Part shown: positions 26,889-33,725 of the stretch, piece by piece
How positions within the stretch are numbered: the stretch's first letter is position 1
Layout of the letters: every line of letters begins with the position of its first letter
Source of the DNA: an uncultured Actinomycetes bacterium
GTDB taxonomy: Bacteria > Actinomycetota > Actinomycetes > S36-B12
Length of the DNA: 33,725 nucleotides
Assembly: GCA_903918595.1 (NCBI GenBank)
Contig: CAIXFB010000389.1
Span: 1 to 33,725, forward strand
Direction: 5' to 3'
Program-made: the position numbers and the translations under genes
The notes under the pieces: generated by a model
Told to the model about the DNA's origin: nothing
The model's input: only the letters and a program-made list of their open reading frames with translations
The model's database searches: none

Positions 26889-28555
26889 TTGCTCCTGCCG
26901 ATCACTCGCGCCCAGAATGGCAATCCTCGTCTCGAACTCTGCTTCGTGGTGGGCGTGTGTACTCAAACAGTGACCCATTTGCAACAGCTTTATTCATCGA
27001 TAACGGAGTCATTTCCTGGGTGGGCGATGACGCAGGAGCCACGGTGCATGCCGAACTCGCAGATCAGACAATCGACCTCGAGGGATCACTCGTCACACCA
27101 GGCTTTGTTGATGCTCATGTGCATGCGACAGCAACGGGACTGATGCTGAGCGGACTCAATTTGGTGGATTGTAAAAGCGCTGCGGATTTACTTGATCGAG
27201 TTGACCAGTTGGCTCGGGAAACTCGCGGAAGAGCGATTATCGGTCACGGCTGGGACGAAACCAGCTGGGACGACCCTCGATTACCTACGCGTCAGGAACT
27301 AGACAAGGCGGCATGGGGAGGTGTTGTGTACCTCTCACGCGTGGACGTTCATTCAGCCCTCGTCTCCAGCGCACTCGTCACGATGAGTAGATCGGCAACA
27401 TCACTCGCTGGTTGGGATTCAACAGGACCAGTGAGTCGAGAGGCACATGGCATTCTTCGGACCACAGCTCTGGCATCAATTGATCCGGTGACCCGCAGAA
27501 CCGCCCAGGAAACCTTTCGATCGCATTGCGCAGCGCATGGCATCGTCGCGGTTCATGAAATGGCCGGACCCAGCATCAGTAGCTCGACTGACCTGGTTGC
27601 ACTGTTGGGATTGGCACGAAACGTCCCAGGCCCGCTTGTCACCGGATACTGGGGCGAATTGGCCCAAGATGGTGGAATCGAGGCCGCTCGTGACATGGGT
27701 GCCTGGGCTGTCGGTGGAGATCTCTTCATCGATGGGGCAGTGGGTTCTAGAACCGCCTGTCTGCACAGCCCATACACAGATCAATTGGATACATCCGGCG
27801 CTGACTACATGTCGAGCACAGATGTTGGACAGCACATCCGACAGGCGATTGAGGCCGGAATGCAGGCTGGCTTTCATGTGATCGGTGATCGAGGTGCCTC
27901 ATTGATCATGGAGGGCATCGCCATGGTGGTTGAGGAACTTGGTGAAGCGAGGGTTCGCGAGGCAGGTCATCGGCTAGAACATGCAGAGATGATGAGCGAT
28001 GCCGACATCAGCCTGCTTGCTGCTATCGGAGGCACTGCCAGCGTTCAACCAGTATTTGACGCCTTATGGGCTGGCAGTGGCGGAATGTATGAGACTCGAC
28101 TAGGTGCAGAACGTGCAGCCCAAATGAATCGTTTTGCGATGATGTCCAAAGCCGGAGTACTCGTCGCTTTCGGAAGTGATGCACCTGTCACTGAAGTTGG
28201 TGCCTGGCAAGCAATCCGTGCAGCAGTGTGGCACCACAACCCTGGTCAACGAATGAGCGTCCGTGCAGCTTTTGCTGCCCATTCTCGCGCAGGCTGGCGA
28301 GCTGTTGGTCTGCCTGACGTTGGCTCTATCGATCCAGGAGCTCCAGCACACGTGGCCATCTGGGAAACTGGCGAGTTACACGTCCAATCTCCTGATCCCC
28401 GCCTTTCCGCATGGTCGACTGACCCCCGCTCAGGCACCCCAGAATTACCCACCATTGGTGAAGCTGGTGATGTACCCCGATGCCTTGCCACGCTTGTTCA
28501 CGGCACGCCCATTTTTTCGTCAGGTTCACTAGATTTTTCAGCGGAGATGGTCTGA
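26885..28555 (+). CDS. amidohydrolase family 3 (YtcJ-like) metal-dependent hydrolase
   Basis: GSLVTPGFVDAHVHATATGL, HGWDETSW, FHVIGDRGA, HRLEHAEMMS, AFGSDAPV. GTGA overlap with preceding gene. Confidence 0.9.
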   Translation: MIAPADHSRPEWQSSSRTLLRGGRVYSNSDPFATALFIDNGVISWVGDDAGATVHAELADQTIDLEGSLVTPGFVDAHVHATATGLMLSGLNLVDCKSAADLLDRVDQLARETRGRAIIGHGWDETSWDDPRLPTRQELDKAAWGGVVYLSRVDVHSALVSSALVTMSRSATSLAGWDSTGPVSREAHGILRTTALASIDPVTRRTAQETFRSHCAAHGIVAVHEMAGPSISSSTDLVALLGLARNVPGPLVTGYWGELAQDGGIEAARDMGAWAVGGDLFIDGAVGSRTACLHSPYTDQLDTSGADYMSSTDVGQHIRQAIEAGMQAGFHVIGDRGASLIMEGIAMVVEELGEARVREAGHRLEHAEMMSDADISLLAAIGGTASVQPVFDALWAGSGGMYETRLGAERAAQMNRFAMMSKAGVLVAFGSDAPVTEVGAWQAIRAAVWHHNPGQRMSVRAAFAAHSRAGWRAVGLPDVGSIDPGAPAHVAIWETGELHVQSPDPRLSAWSTDPRSGTPELPTIGEAGDVPRCLATLVHGTPIFSSGSLDFSAEMV

Positions 28556-28565
28556 GGATCGCAGT

Positions 28566-30071
28566 ATGAGCATTCTTGGGCGCTTCCTTCTAGCTCTTTC
28601 GGGTGGCTTCGTTACATCACTCGCATTCGCTCCAACTTCTTTTGGGCCGGCAGCATTAGTAGGTGCCGCACTCATCATCGCAGCCTCTTGGCGCACATCG
28701 ATAGCTTTCGGAGCCATCTATGGGTTCACTTCAGGGCTGGCATTCTTCATTCCTTTAATGAATTGGCTGACCGTCGTCGGGGTTGACGCTTGGCTTCTGC
28801 TTGGTGCTTACTGTGCCCTCTGGTGGGCCCTTCAAGGCATTGGCATTGCCCTCGTGTCGCGTCTGCGTGGTGCGGTTGTGTGGGTCCCGGCTGTCTGGGT
28901 ACTTCAAGAGGCGCTGCGCGATCGGATCCCATTTGGTGGGTACCCATGGGGGCGACTTGGCTTTTCTCAAGCCGACTCATCGCTGGCCGATTACGCAGCA
29001 CTGATCGCGGTGCCCGGGGTTACTTTTGTTGCAGCGCTGATTGCAAGTTTGGCTGTTGTCGCTGTCATATCTGTCTGGAAACGCGAGTTCAGTCGCGCAG
29101 TCCCATCACTTGGCGTCATCGTTGTTCTGGTGGGAATTTCCTTCGTGATCCCAACTCCGACGACAGGGGAGGGGTCTGACCCGACCGCGGTCATCGCGGT
29201 GGTGCAGGGCGGCACTCCACAGACCGGCATGGGCGCCATGGATGTTCGGCGAGCGGTACTCGACAACCATGTGCGCGAGACACTGACGTTGGCAAACGAA
29301 ATCCGAAGAGGAGCTGTGCCGCGCCCTGACGTTGTGCTGTGGCCGGAAAACTCAACGGACATCAACCCATTCAAGGACCCCACCGTTGCAGCAGACATTT
29401 CACGTGCCGCCCGGGCTGTCGGAGTTCCCATCCTGGTAGGTGCAGTGACGGATGTTCCAAACGATGACAGCATGGTGCAAAATGTCGGCATCTTGTGGGA
29501 TCCGCAAACAGGACCCGGTCACATATATGTCAAAAACCACCCGGTGCCATTTGGTGAGTTCATCCCTTTCCGAGATGTGTTGAGTCAATACATCGGTCGT
29601 TTCGATCGGATTCCCCGAGACTTCATTGCAGGTGATGAACCTGGCGTCATTGAAGCCAACGGAATCGTGTTGGGCAACGTCATTTGTTTTGAAGTCGCCT
29701 ACGACGAGGTTGTTCATGCCGTAGTTGAAGGCGGAGCTCAGGTCATCACCGTTCAAACCAATAACGCTACATACGCTCAGACCTCCCAGCCTGAGCAGCA
29801 ACTTCAGATTGAGCGGATCCGATCGGTGGAGACCGGTCGTGCGGTGGTGGTGGCTGCCACTACTGGCGTGTCAGCGTTCATCGCTCCGGATCGTCGCGTC
29901 ATTGCTGCGATGGGGGAGGACGAAACCGGATTCATGGTTGAGGAGGTACCACTGCGCACCTCCTTGTCCATTTCAACAATCGTGAGCCCAGTGTTGGAAG
30001 TGTTCATTGTGATCATGGCGGTCCTTGCCATGATCATTGCCATAATCGAGAGACGTAGGCTTGCCCCGTGA
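28566..30071 (+). CDS. lnt: apolipoprotein N-acyltransferase
   Basis: N-terminal TM helices followed by CN-hydrolase domain: VLWPENSTDINPF, VKNHPVPFGEFIPFRD, GNVICFEVAYDEVV. Confidence 0.95.
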   Translation: MSILGRFLLALSGGFVTSLAFAPTSFGPAALVGAALIIAASWRTSIAFGAIYGFTSGLAFFIPLMNWLTVVGVDAWLLLGAYCALWWALQGIGIALVSRLRGAVVWVPAVWVLQEALRDRIPFGGYPWGRLGFSQADSSLADYAALIAVPGVTFVAALIASLAVVAVISVWKREFSRAVPSLGVIVVLVGISFVIPTPTTGEGSDPTAVIAVVQGGTPQTGMGAMDVRRAVLDNHVRETLTLANEIRRGAVPRPDVVLWPENSTDINPFKDPTVAADISRAARAVGVPILVGAVTDVPNDDSMVQNVGILWDPQTGPGHIYVKNHPVPFGEFIPFRDVLSQYIGRFDRIPRDFIAGDEPGVIEANGIVLGNVICFEVAYDEVVHAVVEGGAQVITVQTNNATYAQTSQPEQQLQIERIRSVETGRAVVVAATTGVSAFIAPDRRVIAAMGEDETGFMVEEVPLRTSLSISTIVSPVLEVFIVIMAVLAMIIAIIERRRLAP

Positions 30072-30880
30072 CGGCGGAACCATCTTCAAGCTCACCAGAG
30101 CGGGTCTTGGTGATCGTGCCTACCTACAACGAGAAAACCACCTTGTCATCAATTCTTGGCCGGATTCGGTCAGCAGTACCTCAGGCTGAGGTTCTGATCG
30201 TCGATGACAATTCCCCCGACGGCACTGGTCACATTGCAGATGAGTGGGCAAGCAGAGATGACTCGATTCATGTGATGCATCGATTGGGCAAGGAGGGGCT
30301 GGGCGCTGCCTATCTGTCCGGGTTTGCATGGGGGTTGCAACAGGGATATGACGTCTTGGTCGAGATGGATGCTGATGGATCTCACCAACCAGAGCAATTG
30401 CCGTCGCTGCTGGCCGCACTGGACGGTGCCGACTTGGTATTGGGCTCACGCTGGGTTACCGGTGGAGGAACGGTCAATTGGCCAAAGAGCCGTCAGCTGT
30501 TATCGAAGGGTGGAAATGCCTACACGCGAGCAATGTTGGGTGTTCCAATCCAAGATGCAACCGGGGGATACCGGGTATTTCGTGCATCGACCCTTCGGCG
30601 GCTAGATCTTCATGAGGTTGCATCGCAGGGTTACTGCTTCCAGGTTGATCTGGCCTGGAGAGCCATCCGCCGGGGATTGGTTGTCCGCGAAGTCCCGATC
30701 ACCTTCGTGGAGAGAGTGTCTGGGACTAGCAAGATGAGCCAAAGGATTGTCCTCGAGGCACTCTGGCGGGTCACGGTGTGGGGGATTGATGAGCGCCTCA
30801 CCCAGGTGCGTCGGCGCACCATGCGCAAGCGTGGCAAATTCGATAAAGAGAAATCACCGCATGAGGTCCACGGATCATGA
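30068..30880 (+). CDS. polyprenol monophosphomannose synthase-like GT2 glycosyltransferase
   Basis: VLVIVPTYNEKTTLSSILGRI, VLIVDDNSPDGTGHIADE, VEMDADGSHQPEQLPSLL, GSRWVTGGGTVNWPKSRQLLSKGGNAYTRAMLG, QDATGGYRVFRAS. Couples to lnt through GTGA. Confidence 0.93.
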   Translation: MTAEPSSSSPERVLVIVPTYNEKTTLSSILGRIRSAVPQAEVLIVDDNSPDGTGHIADEWASRDDSIHVMHRLGKEGLGAAYLSGFAWGLQQGYDVLVEMDADGSHQPEQLPSLLAALDGADLVLGSRWVTGGGTVNWPKSRQLLSKGGNAYTRAMLGVPIQDATGGYRVFRASTLRRLDLHEVASQGYCFQVDLAWRAIRRGLVVREVPITFVERVSGTSKMSQRIVLEALWRVTVWGIDERLTQVRRRTMRKRGKFDKEKSPHEVHGS

Positions 30881-31338
30881 CTTTTCGACGTCGACTCGTT
30901 GTCTTCGGGTATCCCTTGCTAGAAATCCTCGTAGCCTTGGGTATCGGATCGTGGCTTGGCTGGGGATGGATGTTTCTCGCACTTGCGGCCGGGATCCCTA
31001 TTGGCTTCGCCATCATGCGAAATGCCGCCATTTCGGCCAAAAAAGATCTCGCTCTGGGGCAGTCACCACCCGGCGGTCTTGCGGCAACCTTTGTTGGGGG
31101 ACTGCTGATCGCTCTCCCCGGATTCGTATCGGATCTCGTCGGACTGGCTTTGGTGATACCCATCACACGGAAGTTGATTGTTGCGATGTTTGGACCAGCA
31201 CTGATCGCCCGAATGTCGGTATTCCGGGTGCCTGGCAGCAACTACGCCTACCCAGACGTGATCATTGGCGAAGTTGTTGTGCAGGAGCCGGACGGGCATA
31301 CCCCCGGAAACCAGGGGAGCCCGCCCCAACTCCCCTAG
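30877..31338 (+). CDS. fxsA: FxsA family membrane protein
   Basis: 153 aa, PLLEILVALGIGSWLGWGWMFLAL..., LALGQSPPGGLAATFVGGLLIALPGFVSDLVGLALVIP; ATGA overlap with the GT2 gene. Confidence 0.88.
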   Translation: MTFRRRLVVFGYPLLEILVALGIGSWLGWGWMFLALAAGIPIGFAIMRNAAISAKKDLALGQSPPGGLAATFVGGLLIALPGFVSDLVGLALVIPITRKLIVAMFGPALIARMSVFRVPGSNYAYPDVIIGEVVVQEPDGHTPGNQGSPPQLP

Positions 31339-31688
31339 GCGCTTTTTGCCAACTCGGATCGCTGCTCATGGAGCAATGCGAGACGTTCTTGTAGCAACTC
31401 TTCCAAGTCTGCGATCGTTCTGCGCTCAAGGAGCATGTCCCAATGGGTACGCACATACCGCTCAGGGGCAACGTCGGGCTTTTGTGCATCGAACTGCACC
31501 GCGGTTTCACCGCATTTGCAGGTCCACTCATACGGAATTTCCTCAGCTTCAATGCTGAACGGAATGAGTGATGTGTGACCGGCTGGGCAATCAAACCGAA
31601 CCATTTGGCGCTCAGCGGGCGTTGCCGTCTCATCTCGCTCATAACTCAGTGCGCCGAGGCGTGTTCCGCGCATGGAGGTCTCTTTCAT
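31335..31688 (-). CDS. rbpA: RNA polymerase-binding protein RbpA
   Basis: MRGTRLGALSYERDE..., PERYVRTHWDMLLERRTIADLEELLQERLALL. Start set at ATG 31688 (MKETSMRG), preceded by strong SD GAAGGAGA; the ORF's 31775 start would give an unsupported extension. Confidence 0.95.
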   Translation of the reverse strand: MKETSMRGTRLGALSYERDETATPAERQMVRFDCPAGHTSLIPFSIEAEEIPYEWTCKCGETAVQFDAQKPDVAPERYVRTHWDMLLERRTIADLEELLQERLALLHEQRSELAKSA

Positions 31689-31719
31689 GATGTCTCCTTC
31701 GTAGCGTCGATGCGGTTCT

Positions 31720-31745
31720 GACGCAGGAGATATCACCGAGGTTCC
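31720..31745 (-). promoter_or_regulatory. putative ECF sigma (SigR/SigH-like) promoter for rbpA
   Basis: Minus strand GGAAC-ctcggtgatatctcctgc-GTC (N18), about 32 nt before the rbpA ATG. Confidence 0.5.
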
Positions 31746-31766
31746 CACTAGGGGTACATAACGCCG

Positions 31767-31780
31767 ATAATGCACATTAT
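31767..31780. repeat. inverted repeat ATAATG-CA-CATTAT upstream of rbpA
   Basis: Exact 6-bp arms, in the rbpA-DUF554 gap. Confidence 0.65.
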
Positions 31781-31786
31781 GTCAGT

Positions 31787-32530
31787 TTAAATAAACCTGG
31801 ACACCACCCACACCAGAACCGGAGCCACCACCAGCGCCGGCAAGAGATCGGCTACCGGGATTGCCTTGATCTTGAGGAGTCGGATGCCCACCCCGAGCAG
31901 AAGCACGCCACCGGTGGCCGTCACGGCATCGATATACGAGTCAGGAAGAACTTCACCCGCAAGGAGTCCAAGTACGGTGAAAATGCCTTGCACAAGCCCC
32001 ACAGACACCGCAGAAAGCGCGACACCCCACCCTAGGGAAGCAGCAAAGGCGAGAGCGGCAAACCCGTCCAGGATCGATTTGAGGACCAGCTGCTCAATTC
32101 CGTTACCAAGGCCATCACTAATCGCACCAAGGATCGCCAAGGGGCCAATGCAGAAAAGAAGGGAGGCATCCACAAACCCCTCGACGAAACGAGCCCGTCC
32201 GGATTCACCTTCAGAACGGGAGAGCCGAGCTTGGGCCCACCCGCCAAAGGATTCAAGGCGACGCTCGATATGGAGGCCAGATCCGAGAATCCCACCGATC
32301 AGCAAAGCCCCCAGGACGATCAGAAGGGGGGCCGCCTCCCCCACGTCTGCTGCCAGTGGAGCACTCGTAAAGGCGATGATGTTGGCAGCGGCAATGACCA
32401 GAACGACGAGGCCAAGAACTGTTGTGACGAGCTCGCGCATACGTTCGGGCATCCGGTGCCCAACAAGTACACCCGCGCTTGAGCCCAGCAAGATGGCAAC
32501 CATATTGATGATGGTGCCGAAACCAACCAC
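31787..32530 (-). CDS. DUF554 family membrane protein (YdfK/YqgA-like)
   Basis: MVGFGTIINMVAILLGSSAGVLVGHRMPERMRE..., LLFCIGPLAILGAISDGL, hydrophobic repeats typical of DUF554. Confidence 0.9.
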   Translation of the reverse strand: MVGFGTIINMVAILLGSSAGVLVGHRMPERMRELVTTVLGLVVLVIAAANIIAFTSAPLAADVGEAAPLLIVLGALLIGGILGSGLHIERRLESFGGWAQARLSRSEGESGRARFVEGFVDASLLFCIGPLAILGAISDGLGNGIEQLVLKSILDGFAALAFAASLGWGVALSAVSVGLVQGIFTVLGLLAGEVLPDSYIDAVTATGGVLLLGVGIRLLKIKAIPVADLLPALVVAPVLVWVVSRFI

Positions 32531-32570
32531 GCTCTTGCTCCCTCATCAGCCGGACCCGAAGCGTAGTGGG

Positions 32571-33725
32571 CTAGATGCTCACTTCGGCGAGTTCCTCGGG
32601 TCTTGGGCAGGCACACACCAGGTTTCGATCGCCAAAAGCACCATCTATTCGACGCACCGGCGGCCAATACTTGGTCTTTCTCAGATCTGGCACCGGGAAA
32701 GCAGCGGTTTCAGCCGAGTACGCGTGAGTCCAAGTTCCGATCACGCTTGATGCCGTGTGCGGTGCGTTCGAGAGCGGATTGTCATCGAGCGGCCATACTC
32801 CTTGTTCGACGTTGTCGATCTCCGCGCGGATGCACAACATCGCGGTTATGAACCTATCGAGCTCGGTGAGATCTTCACTCTCCGTTGGTTCAATCATCAA
32901 CGTTCCCGCAACCGGGAAACTCATGGTCGGTGCGTGAAAGCCGTAGTCAATGAGACGCTTCGCAATGTCATCGACACTCACGCCGGTGCGTGCGGTGATG
33001 GGACGAATGTCGATGATGCATTCGTGTGCCACAAGTCCGTTTTCTCCCGAGTAAAGAATCGGGAAGGAATCGCGCAAGCGCAATGCAACATAATTTGCTG
33101 ACAAGATCGCCACTTGAGTTGCACGCTTGAGCCCATCGGGACCCATCAGTGATATGTAGCTCCACGGAATCGGCAAGATTCCCGCACTCCCCCATGGCGC
33201 ACCACTGACTGGTCCCACTCCCCCGTCTGTGTGCCCACGACCCAAAGGGCCCGCCTCTGGACGTAATGGATGGCCGGGCAAATACGGAGCCAGATGTTCT
33301 CTGACAGCAACAGGTCCAACTCCGGGCCCTCCACCACCATGCGGGATGCAAAACGTCTTGTGCAGGTTTAGGTGCGAAACATCTGCGCCGAACCGGCCAG
33401 GCTTGGCAAGACCAACGAGCGCATTGAGATTTGCACCGTCTACATACACCTGACCACCTGCGTCATGGACCATCGCGCAGATGTCTGCGACAGCCGTTTC
33501 GAACACACCATGCGTTGATGGATAAGTGATCATCAAGGCCGCAATCTGTTCCGCATGCTCAGCGATTTTGTTCTTCAGGTCAGCTCCATCGACGTTGCCA
33601 AACTCATCACATGAGACGACGACGACGCGCATGCCGGCCATAACGGCGCTTGCAGCATTTGTACCGTGAGCACTGCTCGGAATGAGGCAGATGGTTCTGT
33701 GGTCATCTCCGCGAGATCGGTGGTA
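32571..33725 (-). CDS. gcvP: glycine dehydrogenase (decarboxylating), C-terminal part, truncated by window end
   Basis: [24 protein letters not shown] (PLP-lysine motif), [21 protein letters not shown]. The frame continues upstream of the ORF's M at 33641 as ...[14 protein letters not shown] to the window edge. Confidence 0.95.
   Translation of the reverse strand, partial: YHRSRGDDHRTICLIPSSAHGTNAASAVMAGMRVVVVSCDEFGNVDGADLKNKIAEHAEQIAALMITYPSTHGVFETAVADICAMVHDAGGQVYVDGANLNALVGLAKPGRFGADVSHLNLHKTFCIPHGGGGPGVGPVAVREHLAPYLPGHPLRPEAGPLGRGHTDGGVGPVSGAPWGSAGILPIPWSYISLMGPDGLKRATQVAILSANYVALRLRDSFPILYSGENGLVAHECIIDIRPITARTGVSVDDIAKRLIDYGFHAPTMSFPVAGTLMIEPTESEDLTELDRFITAMLCIRAEIDNVEQGVWPLDDNPLSNAPHTASSVIGTWTHAYSAETAAFPVPDLRKTKYWPPVRRIDGAFGDRNLVCACPRPEELAEVSI

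Noticed and set aside
31689-31775. N-terminal extension of RbpA
   Set aside because: The extension covers the SD and promoter-like sequence; a strong SD precedes ATG 31688 and the residues do not resemble RbpA.
31866-32750. 294-aa plus-strand ORF opposite DUF554 and the gcvP end
   Set aside because: Ser/Arg/Pro-rich low-complexity translation typical of antisense frames; crosses two genes.
1-33725. CRISPR arrays, transposases, integrases, phage genes, tRNA/rRNA genes
   Set aside because: No direct-repeat arrays, mobile-element proteins or RNA gene signatures were recognised; every large interval is accounted for by conserved housekeeping genes.

Overview
This 33.7 kb actinobacterial-type window is almost fully coding and is centred on the Pup-proteasome locus. 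Left to right it carries: a truncated PAC2-family gene (-), an alpha/beta hydrolase (-), metH (+), a HAD hydrolase (+), an FtsX/MacB-type ABC permease and ATPase (-), a stand-alone RecB/Cas4-type Fe-S nuclease (-), tRNA m1A58 methyltransferase trmI, ARC/Mpa AAA ATPase, dop, pup, prcB, prcA, pafA, two FKBP-type PPIases, pafB, pafC, tatA, tatC, a diacylglycerol-kinase-like gene, a Ski2/HelY-type helicase (all +), a 5'-3' exonuclease (-), an M24 peptidase, an amidohydrolase, lnt, a polyprenol-P-mannose synthase-like GT2, fxsA (+), rbpA (-), a DUF554 membrane protein (-) and a truncated gcvP (-). I see no mobile elements, CRISPR arrays, tRNAs or rRNAs, and I do not see a wholly new system. The proteasome gene set and order follow known actinobacterial synteny. 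The least expected signal is regulatory. Seven transcription-unit heads carry a TANNNT hexamer exactly 6 nt before the ATG/GTG and lack a Shine-Dalgarno, which is the geometry of leaderless promoters. Other signals include a face-to-face pair of such promoters (recB-like/trmI), a SigR/SigH-like GGAAC-N18-GTC motif before rbpA, small inverted repeats before tatA, arc and rbpA, and three convergent gene pairs that overlap with no room for a terminator. All homology calls come from motif recognition; no searches were run.
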